Notes: generated by a model not told the origin, from the letters alone. Shown: positions 41,394-49,888, counted from the first letter of the stretch. The stretch is DNA of 64,000 bases from Bacteroidales bacterium UBA1374 (GCA_002305545.1 DBRG01000016.1:149038-213037), one strand, 5' to 3'. Numbers and translations: made by a program.

Positions 41394-42079
41394 TGATTAG
41401 AAAATTCTTTCGGTTTCTGTTGTGGCTGGGGGCCGGATTGTTTGCCCTGAGCATCCTGCTGGTGATCCTGTACCGGTTTGTACCCGTCCCTGTTACCCCG
41501 CTGATGATCATACGTTACGCAGAACAAAGAAAAGAGGACAAAAAGGCAACGATCTACCACCGCTGGGTCCCTCTGGAAAAGATCAGCAACAACCTGAAAA
41601 GGGCCGTCGTTGCCTCAGAAGACCAGCGTTTCTTTGAACACAGGGGATTTGACCTGGAACAGATCAAAAAGGCAAGGAAAGAAAACATGACCCGCCGCCG
41701 GCCAAGGGGAGCCAGCACCATTTCACAGCAAACGGCAAAAAACCTGTTTCTCTGGCCCCGCTCCTCGTGGTTCCGCAAAGGGCTGGAAGTCTATTTCACG
41801 TTCCTGGTTGAATTGCTGTGGAGCAAGGAGCGGATCCTGGAAGTTTACCTGAATTCCATCGAAATGGGAAAAGGAATTTACGGGGCCGAGGCTGTTGCAC
41901 GCCTGCATTTCAACACAACCCCGCTCAAGCTTACCCGGGAGCAGGCCGCGCTGGTGGCTGCAACGCTTCCCAATCCGAGGCGATTCAGTTCAAAGAACCC
42001 CTCGGCTTATATCCTTCGCCGCAAGCAGGAAATCCTCAGGCAAATGGATTTCATTGCTTTTCCTGCTCATTTGAAATAA
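41390..42079 (+). CDS. mtgA: Monofunctional peptidoglycan glycosyltransferase
   Basis: Polymerises lipid II into glycan chains (GT51). 229 residues. One N-terminal membrane helix (about 8-28). Catalytic Glu in ASEDQRFFEHRGFD (about 71-84), GASTISQQTAKNLFLWP (about 104-120), then the second catalytic Glu region KERILEVYLNSIEMGKGIYG (about 139-158). No transpeptidase domain. Starts with two adjacent ATGs; the first overlaps the prmA stop as ATGA. Its last 29 bases overlap the convergent channel gene. Confidence 0.93.
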   Translation: MMIRKFFRFLLWLGAGLFALSILLVILYRFVPVPVTPLMIIRYAEQRKEDKKATIYHRWVPLEKISNNLKRAVVASEDQRFFEHRGFDLEQIKKARKENMTRRRPRGASTISQQTAKNLFLWPRSSWFRKGLEVYFTFLVELLWSKERILEVYLNSIEMGKGIYGAEAVARLHFNTTPLKLTREQAALVAATLPNPRRFSSKNPSAYILRRKQEILRQMDFIAFPAHLK

Positions 42080-43346
42080 GGGGTGTTGTCCCCGGGGAAA
42101 AGGCCCGTTTCAGGTCCGAACCGCTGGGCTGCTGGAACACTTCCAGGTCAAAGAAAGATACAGCCGCCATCAAATGATCAAAAATATCCGACTGGATCTC
42201 TTCATATTCAGTCCAGACGGTCGTTGTGGTGAAACAGTATATTTCAATGGGAATTCCACGGTCTTCCATGGCCATCTGCCTTACCATCAAAGTCATGTCT
42301 TTTCTGATGGCTTTGTTGTCCTTCAGGTAATTCTCTATGTAATGACGGAATACCCCGATGTTGGTCATACGACGTCCGTTAACGAGCACCGAAGTGTCCA
42401 CCTTCTTTTTCTTATTGTATTCGTCGATTTCCTTTTGCCGTGCAACCAGGTAATCTTTTAGCAGATAGAGCCTTGCATACCTGAGCTTGTCATCTTCATT
42501 GATATACTTGACCGAGGCGGCATTGATGTATATGGATCTTTTTATCCGCCTGCCTCCTGTCTCTTTCATTCCGCGCCAGTTCTTGAAACTGTCGGTGATG
42601 AAAAAATATGTAGGGATGGTGGTTATGGTCTTGTCCCAGTTCTGTACCTTGACCGTATTCAGGTTGATGGCAATGACATCCCCGTCGGCGTTGAATTTGG
42701 GCATTTCCACCCAATCCCCTATGCGGACCATATCGTTTGCCGAAATCTGCACACTGGCAACAAATCCCAGGATGGTATCCTTGAAGACCAGCATACCCAG
42801 GGCAGTCATGGCTCCCAGGGCGCTGAGCAGGTATACGGGGGACTTGTTGATAAGTATGGAAATGATCAGGATCCCCGCCGCTATGTATAAAATGATCTTG
42901 ATCAGCTGAAAGTAGCTGGACACCGGTTTGTCCACAAAATTTTTGGACTTCCTGAGCACTTGCTCCATAATACGCAGGAAGGCGTTGATTGCAAAAAGTA
43001 TGACAATGATCAGGTAGATGTCTGTGAGCTTGATCACAATGGGGAGGATCTTCTCAAAATCCCGGAACAGGATGGGTGCAATCACGCGTACAATGAGCAC
43101 AGGGACAATATGTGCCAGGTTGGAAAACACCTTATTGTCCATCAACAGGTCATCCCACTTGGCCTGTGTACGCTTTACGTACCGGAACAACGGCCCTTTG
43201 ATGATCAGCCGGGTGATACGGAAAAAGGCCCACGAAAGGAGCCCCAGCACCAGCAGCAGAAGAAGCAGCCTCAGGATAGGTGCCGCACTTTCCGATACCC
43301 CCAGATTCATGATTATTTTCTCCACCCATTTATCCAGACTTTCCAT
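42051..43346 (-). CDS. MscS-family mechanosensitive channel (YbdG/MscM-like)
   Basis: 431 residues, inner membrane. Five hydrophobic helices in the first 190 residues; the last is the pore helix with the MscS-like ALGAMTALGMLVFKD (about 176-190), followed by the beta domain (DMVRIGDWVEMPKFNADGDV) and a long soluble C-terminal part (about 265-431) characteristic of the miniconductance YbdG branch (length about 415 in E. coli). Likely role: pressure relief on osmotic downshift. Confidence 0.87.
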   Translation of the reverse strand: MESLDKWVEKIIMNLGVSESAAPILRLLLLLLVLGLLSWAFFRITRLIIKGPLFRYVKRTQAKWDDLLMDNKVFSNLAHIVPVLIVRVIAPILFRDFEKILPIVIKLTDIYLIIVILFAINAFLRIMEQVLRKSKNFVDKPVSSYFQLIKIILYIAAGILIISILINKSPVYLLSALGAMTALGMLVFKDTILGFVASVQISANDMVRIGDWVEMPKFNADGDVIAINLNTVKVQNWDKTITTIPTYFFITDSFKNWRGMKETGGRRIKRSIYINAASVKYINEDDKLRYARLYLLKDYLVARQKEIDEYNKKKKVDTSVLVNGRRMTNIGVFRHYIENYLKDNKAIRKDMTLMVRQMAMEDRGIPIEIYCFTTTTVWTEYEEIQSDIFDHLMAAVSFFDLEVFQQPSGSDLKRAFSPGTTPLISNEQEKQ

Positions 43347-43376
43347 AATTTTACCCGTTTATATTCGTTGAATTTA

Positions 43377-44321
43377 CTAATTTCTTTGGGCCGGCATGTA
43401 GAACAAACCCCGTTCCTGTCTTTCTGTGCGGATAGAGCCCGTTGCTTCCAGAGTACGCAGGTGTTTGTTGATCTCGTTCACATGCAGGCCCGTTATGCGT
43501 GCAATATCATCCAGGGTGCAGGGTCTGCGATTGATGGTCTCCAGAATGGCATTTTGCACATCTTCCCGGTATGCCGTCGTACTTTTTCCTGAAGAGGAAG
43601 CGATGATCTCTACACCGGGAATATTCCAATATTCTCTTATATCCTCCAACTCCTGCCGCGTGGCGCTCCTGATCCCTTCTTCCGTGCCCGGCCTGTCCAG
43701 GGTATTGAGCTGAATGGAATCCGGATTGATTCTGAGAATGGCTTCCTTCAGGGCATCCAATTCGGCTTTATGGTCATTGATGCCGGGAAGGATGAATATT
43801 TCCAGCCATATCCTACCCTTGAATTCCTTCCTGAAATCTGCCAGGCCCCCAATATAGCTTTGCATATCCAGTGATTCTGCAGGACGGTTGATCTTCCTGA
43901 AAACCTCTTCCGTTGCAGCATCCAGTGACGGAAGCACCAGGTCGGCACCAAGCAGGGATTTCCTTACCCCGGGATCACTCAATAAAGTCCCGTTGGTAAG
44001 AACAGCTACAGGCAGAACTGGTTTTTCGGCTTTCAAGTATGAAATAATGCTTCCCAGGGCTGTATTGAGAGTGGGCTCGCCGTACCCGGAAAAGGTTATG
44101 ATATCGGGATCCGGATGGCTGGCAAAAAAAACCTTCAATTCCCCTATGATCTCCCGCTCCGGGACATATTCCTTTCTTTGCGTGGTAAGCAATGTGGTAC
44201 GGCCTACCTCACAATAAACACAATTGAGCGAACAGACTTTCTTTGGCACCATATCCACTCCCAGCGACATGCCCAGCCGTCGCGATGGTACCGGTCCAAA
44301 AAGGTGTTTATACATCATCAT
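43377..44321 (-). CDS. Radical SAM protein with C-terminal winged-helix domain
   Basis: 314 residues. CxxxCxxC cluster motif Cys30/34/37 in CSLNCVYC, preceded by FGPVPSRRLGMSLGVDMVP, a signature of the COG0731-like radical SAM group. TFSGYGEPTLN (about 96-106) is the GGE-like SAM-binding strand. C-terminal about 245-314 reads as a winged-helix (CTLDDIARITGLHVNEINKHLRTLEATGSI). Function not known for this branch. Overlaps the SRAP gene by 14 bases, so the two are cotranscribed. Confidence 0.85.
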   Translation of the reverse strand: MMMYKHLFGPVPSRRLGMSLGVDMVPKKVCSLNCVYCEVGRTTLLTTQRKEYVPEREIIGELKVFFASHPDPDIITFSGYGEPTLNTALGSIISYLKAEKPVLPVAVLTNGTLLSDPGVRKSLLGADLVLPSLDAATEEVFRKINRPAESLDMQSYIGGLADFRKEFKGRIWLEIFILPGINDHKAELDALKEAILRINPDSIQLNTLDRPGTEEGIRSATRQELEDIREYWNIPGVEIIASSSGKSTTAYREDVQNAILETINRRPCTLDDIARITGLHVNEINKHLRTLEATGSIRTERQERGLFYMPAQRN

Positions 44322-45162
44322 TTATTTCTTTCCAATTCCACCATTTCAATTTCTCGGGGTCGTGGTTGCTGGTGCCCGCATAATATACGGCACAACGAAA
44401 AACATAAAGCACACAGGGATCCAGCCTGGCATTCCTGATCTCACACAACCGGTCGTACAACTGCTGCGGATTTTTATCAGTCAGGTCCGCCACAGTTTCA
44501 ATGCCCAGCACCCGCAAATCCTCTGCCATACTTGTCCCTATGCCGGGAATAGTCAGCAACGGATCCCGAGAGGCCTGCAAACGGTCGTTCTGCATGACCA
44601 TTTCCCCGTTTTCCAGCCAATCCGTTTCATGCTCCCGGTCAATAAGTACCGGCATCCTTTTTTTTGAATTGTGGATGCGGGACATCAGCTCATTGGCCTC
44701 TGTGGTAATCACTGTATAGGTGTCCAGGACTTCTCCTGTATCCCTGTCCGTCCACGTGTTCCACAATCCTGCCAGGCCGAAGGTTTCTCCCCCGGGAAGT
44801 GTCAGCGTGTATTTCTGTTTCTTGTTCCCTTTGGGGTCAAGCCACTGCCATTCGTAAAAAGCGCTGGCCGGCACCAGGCACCGGCGGTTGACCGAATCCC
44901 TGAAGGAAGGCTTGGAACGCAACGTTTCCAGGCGTGCGTTCAATGTGTATTTTTTGATTTCCGTGTCCTGTGCCCAGGGAGGTATCAATCCCCACTGCAT
45001 CATTTCTATGGTTCCCGCATCCCGGTTGGCTATGACCGGGGTCCTGGGATGGGAAAACCCGGAAAATTTTCCGGGTTTATATTCTGCTCCTTCCCGGAAC
45101 ATGGCGTTAAACCTGTTCTCCAGCTGTGTATAAGTCAGAGAAAGTTCCGTCTGAAAGCACAT
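44308..45162 (-). CDS. SRAP (YedK/HMCES) abasic-site protein fused to a Cdd1-type helix-hairpin-helix domain
   Basis: 284 residues. Residues 1 to about 195 are an SRAP domain, which crosslinks through Cys2 to abasic sites in single-stranded DNA and shields them. Active residues: Cys2, Asn75 (LNARLET), Glu104 (SAFYEW), His164 (IHNSKKRMP). Residues about 200-278 match the Cdd1 / pathogenicity-locus helix-hairpin-helix family: TIPGIGTSMAEDLRVLG, then LYDRLC and CVLYVFRCAVYYA, a region normally seen as a separate small protein. One unbroken frame joins them, so it is a true fusion. The added domain probably binds DNA (inference). Starts 16 bases from the ferritin-like gene. Confidence 0.87.
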   Translation of the reverse strand: MCFQTELSLTYTQLENRFNAMFREGAEYKPGKFSGFSHPRTPVIANRDAGTIEMMQWGLIPPWAQDTEIKKYTLNARLETLRSKPSFRDSVNRRCLVPASAFYEWQWLDPKGNKKQKYTLTLPGGETFGLAGLWNTWTDRDTGEVLDTYTVITTEANELMSRIHNSKKRMPVLIDREHETDWLENGEMVMQNDRLQASRDPLLTIPGIGTSMAEDLRVLGIETVADLTDKNPQQLYDRLCEIRNARLDPCVLYVFRCAVYYAGTSNHDPEKLKWWNWKEINDDV

Positions 45163-45177
45163 GAGTTCATGTCAGGA

Positions 45178-45690
45178 TCACATCCTGGCCTTTTTCCACT
45201 CTTCCTTCATCCGGTTCAGATCGGCGAGCCAGGATTCGATGTCATCTTCGTGTTCCAGCTCGTCGTTCAGGATCTGTACAGCCATCTGGTAGGTGGCGTG
45301 GTCTTTTCCGTTGGTGTAGTCGGCAATCTCCTGGTATCTTTTAATGGCACACCTTTCACCGGCCAGGTTTTGTTCCAGGATTTTTTCAACGTAAGGATCC
45401 GAAGGTTCCTCGTAGGCACAGCGTGCATGTTTTGCCCAGTCTTTGGGATTGATGACGGGAGTGCCTCCCAGTTGTATGATGCGGTCTACCACCAGGACAG
45501 CGTGGCCAAGTTCTTCATTGGCATGAACAAGCAACTCTGCTTCCACCTCCAGGCGCATGGGTCCCTCCATAAGTCTTGCCCCGATCCAGTACTGGTAATA
45601 AGCCAGCCATTCTTCTGCCAGGGCCCCGTTTAACATCCCTATCAATTTGTTAACATCGTGAACAGATACACTAATTGCTTCTTTTCCCAT
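45178..45690 (-). CDS. Dps-like (DPSL) ferritin-family protein
   Basis: 170-residue four-helix-bundle protein. Ferritin-type di-iron ligands appear in both helix pairs: Glu26/27 (ALAEEWLAYYQY), Glu60 and His63 (HANEELGHAV), Glu112 (AGERCAIKRYQE), Glu144 and His147 (LNDELEHEDD). Cys91 and Cys114 near the site fit the cysteine pair that marks DPSL proteins such as that of Bacteroides fragilis. Likely role: iron storage and peroxide defence with formation of a dodecamer. A -7 box is 35 bases upstream. Divergent from the MATE pump. Confidence 0.82.
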   Translation of the reverse strand: MGKEAISVSVHDVNKLIGMLNGALAEEWLAYYQYWIGARLMEGPMRLEVEAELLVHANEELGHAVLVVDRIIQLGGTPVINPKDWAKHARCAYEEPSDPYVEKILEQNLAGERCAIKRYQEIADYTNGKDHATYQMAVQILNDELEHEDDIESWLADLNRMKEEWKKARM

Positions 45691-45724
45691 AAATTTTGTA
45701 ATTTTAGTTATAGTTTATAATTTT

Positions 45725-45732
45725 CAAATTTA
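45725..45732 (-). promoter_or_regulatory. -7 box of the DPSL-SRAP-radical SAM genes
   Basis: TAAATTTG on the minus strand, 34 bases ahead of the DPSL ATG. The divergent spacer to the MATE gene (45691-45755) holds little else. Confidence 0.5.
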
Positions 45733-45755
45733 CGAAAAATTTGCAAGAAAACATC

Positions 45756-47111
45756 ATGGGACACCTGAACCGGAATCTTACCAGCGGCCGTATAGGCAAA
45801 CAACTCGTATCGCTAACATGGCCAATGCTTTTCGGGATGATGGGGATGGTGATCTTCAACCTAACCGATACATTTTTCCTGGGCCGGCTTGGGGTGAAGC
45901 CGTTGGCTGCCATCAGTTTCACTTTTCCGGTGATCATGTTCCTGAACGGAATAGGACAAGGGATCGGGATCGGGACCAGTTCCCTGGTGTCTCGCCATGT
46001 GATCATCGCTCACCGGGATGAGATCAGGACCATGGCCAGCAGCGCGCTCCTGCTGGGATTGCTGGTGGTCATTGTTTTTGTTTTGTCCGGCATGCTTACC
46101 ATCAGACCTTTGTTCTCCCTTCTGGGAGCATCGGGTGAAATCCTGGAGTACGTGCACGACTACATGTCCATCTGGTACCTGGGAGTTCCGTTCGTGGTCC
46201 TGCCCATGGTGGGGAACAACATAGTCCGGGCAACAGGGGATACCTTCACCCCCGGCATGATCATGCTCACCTCTGCTGTCATCAACGCGGTCCTGGACCC
46301 GCTGCTGATATTCGGGATAGGCCCGTTCCCGGAAATGGGGATGAAAGGCGCTGCCCTGGCCACGGTCATTGCAAGGAGTGTGAGCATGGTGATCATATTG
46401 ACCATCCTTTACAAAAGGGAAAAGATCATCACCTTTCGTCCCGGCTCTTTCATGAAAATTGCCGGGGTGTGGAAAAAGGTGTTATACATTGCCGGCCCGG
46501 CTACCCTTGGACTGCTCATCACCCCGCTGTCGCTGGCCGTGATCACCAGGATCGTGGCCTCATACGGCAAAGAGGCCGTGGCTGCCTTTGGCGTGGCCTC
46601 CCGGGTCGAGATGTTTGCCCTGATGGTCATTTCCTCACTGGGCTCGGTCCTGATCATTTTCATAGGACAGAACTACAGCCGCCATCAGTTCCCCAGGATA
46701 TTCCGGGCGCTGGACCATGCCTTTCGGTTTTCGCTCCTGTGGGGAGGCGCCGTTTACCTGCTCCTGCTGTTCTTTGGGAATACCATTTCTTCTGTTTTCA
46801 CTAACGATCCGCAAGTCATTGCCATTGCCAGGCAATACTTCTACATCATGGGCGCCGGCTACGGATTCCAGGGGCTGGTCATGCTGAGCACCTCTTCCTA
46901 TAACGGGCTCAACAAGCCCTATCCCGCCGTGTTATTCATAACGGTACGGACCCTGGGACTGTTTGTGCCTCTCGCCTGGGCCGGCTCTGCCCTGCTGGGA
47001 CTGCAAGGTGTCATGTGGGCCGGATTGATTGCCAACATCTTCACGGGCATAGCCGCCTATACAAACTTACGAAAGGTTGTAGGCAAGCTGCGGGATGCTG
47101 CCACCTCCTAG
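45756..47111 (+). CDS. MATE-family multidrug efflux transporter
   Basis: Inner-membrane cation- or proton-coupled drug antiporter, 451 residues, 12 helices. MATE features: KQLVSLTWPMLFGMMGMVIFNLTD in helix 1, FFLGRLGVKPLAAISFTFP, PLLIFGIGPFPEMGMKGAALATVIA in the middle loop, and a similar second half. The frame can be extended five codons to a TTG at 45741, but ATG at 45756 before GHLNRNLTSGRIGK fits the family. It shares four bases with the convergent SBF-like gene. Substrate unknown. Confidence 0.9.
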   Translation: MGHLNRNLTSGRIGKQLVSLTWPMLFGMMGMVIFNLTDTFFLGRLGVKPLAAISFTFPVIMFLNGIGQGIGIGTSSLVSRHVIIAHRDEIRTMASSALLLGLLVVIVFVLSGMLTIRPLFSLLGASGEILEYVHDYMSIWYLGVPFVVLPMVGNNIVRATGDTFTPGMIMLTSAVINAVLDPLLIFGIGPFPEMGMKGAALATVIARSVSMVIILTILYKREKIITFRPGSFMKIAGVWKKVLYIAGPATLGLLITPLSLAVITRIVASYGKEAVAAFGVASRVEMFALMVISSLGSVLIIFIGQNYSRHQFPRIFRALDHAFRFSLLWGGAVYLLLLFFGNTISSVFTNDPQVIAIARQYFYIMGAGYGFQGLVMLSTSSYNGLNKPYPAVLFITVRTLGLFVPLAWAGSALLGLQGVMWAGLIANIFTGIAAYTNLRKVVGKLRDAATS

Positions 47112-48145
47112 CGCCGCTTCCCTACTATCGCGCTGGTGACGATCAGTTGCAGGGTGTGGTATATCATCAGGGGCAGGAGGAGGACTGCGGTGGCGGTGAA
47201 ACCGGGAAAGAGCACGCGGGACATTGCGGTGCCGTGGACCAGAGACTTCTGGGAACCGCAAAACACCGTGGTGGTTGTATCGGGTTTGTTGAATTTCAGA
47301 ATTTTGGCTATGAGCGCTGTCAGTCCGTAAACCACGAAAAACAAGGCCAGCATGGCAGCACAAAGCAGCAGGATGTGCCAGAGGGAATATCCACTAAACA
47401 TCTTTTTAAAAAACGACTCGGCAAAAGAAACATAAACAATGAGCAGGATAACACCCTGGTCAAAAAACCTGAAAGTGCGCGGATGCCTGACAGTCAGTAT
47501 GCCGAATTTTTTGTGCAGCATCATCCCCACAAACACCGGTAGTACCACCTGGAGGGAAAGCTGCAAAATGGCCTTTGTCGGGGTAAAGGCGCCTTTATAG
47601 CCAACAAGAAGGATACCCATCCACAAAGGGGTCAGGAAAATCCCCAGCAGGCTGGATATGGATGTGTTGAATATGGCTGCCGGCACATTCCCACGGCCCA
47701 TGGATACCAGGACCACAGAAGAAGAAATGGTGGTGGGCAAGGCAGCCAGGAAAAAGGTTCCCGACCACAAGGGCGCATCCCAGGTTCCCCCGGCCAATGT
47801 TTTTACCAGTAAAACCAGTGCAGGGAACAGTATGAAAGTCACCGACTGTACAACAAGGTGCAGGCGCCAGTTTGTCAGGCCTGTCCTTAGCTGCGCCGGG
47901 TTGAGCCTCAGCCCGTAGAAAAAGAAGATCAAGGCTATCCCGACACAGGTAATGTCCTGCAAATCAACCATGCCTCGGTACACACCGGGTCCGGGCCAAA
48001 GGTAAGCCACCACAATGGCAGTAATCAACGCCAGAACAAACCCGTCCAGCCCGTACCTTGCGAAACGCTGCCGCAGCCGTGCGAATACATGCCCGGACTC
48101 CTTTGATAGCAAAGGCACATCTTTGTTCAACTGATGCTTTGGCAT
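47108..48145 (-). CDS. SBF-like (bile acid:sodium symporter-like) membrane protein
   Basis: 345 residues, about ten helices, of the SBF-like (PF13593, YfeH-type) group rather than classical ASBT. Motifs: ALIFFFYGLRLNPAQLRTGLTNWRLHL (shown here in part as FFYGLRLNPAQL), LAALPTTISSSVVLVSMGRGN and SQKSLVHGTAMSRVLF. The frame runs 59 codons upstream through the PqqD-like gene, but the basic start MPKHQLNKDVPLL at 48145, 14 bases after that gene's stop, is more likely. Substrate unknown: organic anion or sodium-coupled solute. It may be cotranscribed with the trio upstream. Confidence 0.82.
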   Translation of the reverse strand: MPKHQLNKDVPLLSKESGHVFARLRQRFARYGLDGFVLALITAIVVAYLWPGPGVYRGMVDLQDITCVGIALIFFFYGLRLNPAQLRTGLTNWRLHLVVQSVTFILFPALVLLVKTLAGGTWDAPLWSGTFFLAALPTTISSSVVLVSMGRGNVPAAIFNTSISSLLGIFLTPLWMGILLVGYKGAFTPTKAILQLSLQVVLPVFVGMMLHKKFGILTVRHPRTFRFFDQGVILLIVYVSFAESFFKKMFSGYSLWHILLLCAAMLALFFVVYGLTALIAKILKFNKPDTTTTVFCGSQKSLVHGTAMSRVLFPGFTATAVLLLPLMIYHTLQLIVTSAIVGKRR

Positions 48146-48158
48146 AACCGGGCGGGAT

Positions 48159-48446
48159 TTACTCAACAGCAGTTGTATCTGGCTGGAAGACACCGGCCTG
48201 CATAAGTTTGTCCACGAGTTTCTGCGCGTCTGACAGGGCACGGGTTTCATCAATCCCATAGTTTTCTGACAACCGGTGCGCCCACTCCTGCACGGTAAAT
48301 TCCTTGCCCATACTTTCTTCAATGAGAAACGCAGCGGATTGGTTCAGGGAAATTATCCGCGTATAATCCAGGTTGTTGCCGTCGTTGTACACCAGGATCT
48401 TATCATCCCCTATTTGCTTGATTCTTATGTTCTCTTTTATTTTCAT
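48159..48446 (-). CDS. PqqD-family protein (peptide-binding RRE-like)
   Basis: 95 residues, winged-helix PqqD fold: IKENIRIKQIGDDKILVYN forms the strands, LDYTRIISLNQSAAFLIEES the first helix, and FTVQEWAHRLSENYGID with ALSDAQKLVDKLMQAGVF the rest. Members bind leader peptides of RiPP precursors or act as domains in such systems. Starts inside the peptidase gene (44-base overlap) at MKIKENIRI; a longer frame start at 48497 lacks the pattern. No precursor peptide, radical SAM or cyclase gene was seen next to it. Confidence 0.83.
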   Translation of the reverse strand: MKIKENIRIKQIGDDKILVYNDGNNLDYTRIISLNQSAAFLIEESMGKEFTVQEWAHRLSENYGIDETRALSDAQKLVDKLMQAGVFQPDTTAVE

Positions 48447-48921
48447 CGCAATCGCTGTTTGTTCTCCGGGATAAAGACCGCAGCCTTCGGAACGCACCCA
48501 GGCAAATCCGTCGCAACAAAGGGGAAGACGGCCATCCGTATTGCGCGAACTTCCATTGGCAACTGTTTTTCCCTATCTTTTTATCCTTCCTGAAGATCCC
48601 CGTCACTTGTGCAAAGACATTGTCCACGGTGCAGGTTTCCCTTGCCGAGGTGTTCCCGTCACCCCGGATGAAGACCACCCCGGCCTTCACCTTTTCAATC
48701 CTGTGAACAAGATACCTTCCGTCTTCCGATCTTGCCAGAACGATATTTCCTTTCCGCAGGGTCCTTTTGTCCAGCGGACTCAGCTCAATTTCGTCCGTTT
48801 CCGGACGTATCAGGGGCAACATGCTGTTGCCCTTTACCCGTATCCTGACGCTGTTACCTGCCCTGATCTCTTCCCTGATATGCGGGAATAAAATTTCGTT
48901 GGGTATGATCAGCTGTCCCAT
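48403..48921 (-). CDS. S24/S26-type signal-peptidase-like protein with Ser/His pair
   Basis: 172 residues. The catalytic Ser33 is in RVKGNSMLPLIRP, and LVHRIEKV supplies His73; a Ser/His pair without the Lys of LexA or LepB is the mark of the archaeal/ER/SipW branch. GDGN (about 88-91) is the last strand motif. A basic C-terminal segment (about 118-155) could sit on the membrane. Such proteins occur beside HPrK-like and PqqD-like genes in Bacteroidota and Firmicutes. The last about 15 residues overlap the PqqD gene in another frame. Possible role: cleavage of a leader peptide (inference). Confidence 0.8.
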   Translation of the reverse strand: MGQLIIPNEILFPHIREEIRAGNSVRIRVKGNSMLPLIRPETDEIELSPLDKRTLRKGNIVLARSEDGRYLVHRIEKVKAGVVFIRGDGNTSARETCTVDNVFAQVTGIFRKDKKIGKNSCQWKFAQYGWPSSPLLRRICLGAFRRLRSLSRRTNSDCDENKREHKNQANRG

Positions 48922-49793
48922 CTCACTGGCAATAATCCCCTGGTTAACAACACCGCTTCATAATCGGGACGGCAATCGAGCCGGTATACCGGGATGCGTT
49001 CAATAACACGGGTCACAACGTCCAGCACCTTGTCTTTGTTTTCGCGGTCTGAACGGAGCAGGGCTGCCGATTTGTATAACGACGTCAATCCTTCCAGAGT
49101 TGTCATCCTGCCCAGGTTATTGTCCGGGCCCTGGTGCAAATGCACCAGGGCGGCAACATCTGCCCAATCGTTCCTGTAACAGGGGGTGGAACCGCTCCAG
49201 GGTGCCCCGTAAACCCTGACCGTGCCGTCTTCAAAAATCCGCAGTACGGGTTCGTCGTCATTGAGCAGTGTACAGCCCGGAATGTGCTGCAGCCACAGGC
49301 GGCTGTGCGTGCTTTTTCCCGTCCCGCTTTTGCCCAGGAACACCAGTGCCTTTCCGTTCATTTCTATGACAGATGCGTGCACTTTTATGGTTTGATAATG
49401 CACCGCCGTCAGGCCAAAGGCCATTCTCAGGAAACTGTTTATGAACGGGGCTTCACTCCTGGTAAGGAAGGTGACATCGGATATTATCTCCTGAAAGCCG
49501 GGCGAGGCAAAGAGCCGGAACTCACGACTTTCGTGTTTCATGGAAACCGTCAAACCCTGCTCTGTGTGATACAAATAATAAGTCACTGCATCCCTTTGGA
49601 CTACGTCATAGCAGGGAACATCGGGAATATCCACCCGGCGGTTGCCTTGCAAACAAAACAACAGTTCACTGTCCGTGCTGTTTTCTACCGTAAACAAAGC
49701 ATAACTGGAGAGGATACCCCTGGTCACCGCCATGTCCGGAGTCTGAATTCCAAACACATGATCAGCCACACTGTACGTAAGCATCCCATCCAT
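48909..49793 (-). CDS. HPr kinase/phosphorylase-like (HprK-related) protein
   Basis: 294 residues. N-terminal about 130 residues of unknown fold, then a P-loop kinase domain: Walker A GKSGTGKST (154-162) and LLNDDEPV (Asp179/Asp180, in the place of the HprK catalytic Asp), as in HprK and lasso-peptide kinases. No HPr-binding C-terminal signature is evident, so true HPr is an unlikely substrate. First gene of the kinase-peptidase-PqqD trio. TATCTTTG ends four bases before the ATG (49793), so the transcript may lack a leader; codon 4 (Met) is the alternative start. Confidence 0.82.
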   Translation of the reverse strand: MDGMLTYSVADHVFGIQTPDMAVTRGILSSYALFTVENSTDSELLFCLQGNRRVDIPDVPCYDVVQRDAVTYYLYHTEQGLTVSMKHESREFRLFASPGFQEIISDVTFLTRSEAPFINSFLRMAFGLTAVHYQTIKVHASVIEMNGKALVFLGKSGTGKSTHSRLWLQHIPGCTLLNDDEPVLRIFEDGTVRVYGAPWSGSTPCYRNDWADVAALVHLHQGPDNNLGRMTTLEGLTSLYKSAALLRSDRENKDKVLDVVTRVIERIPVYRLDCRPDYEAVLLTRGLLPVRWDS

Positions 49794-49797
49794 AATA

Positions 49798-49825
49798 CAA
49801 AGATAGGATTTGTTTAATTTCTCAA
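49798..49825 (-). promoter_or_regulatory. Promoter of the kinase-peptidase-PqqD operon
   Basis: Read on the minus strand: TTG (49825-49823), a 17-base spacer and TATCTTTG (49805-49798), then TATT and the ATG. A leaderless mRNA is predicted. Confidence 0.5.
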
Positions 49826-49888
49826 CTCATAGATAAAATTACCTGAACAATCCCCTACAATGATACAAGCCTAACGTCTCCTCGTCTT

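Noticed and set aside
48403..48446. Frameshift joining the S26-like peptidase and the PqqD-like protein
   Set aside because: Both proteins are complete in their own frames and have typical lengths; the 44-base overlap is only the basic tail of the peptidase.
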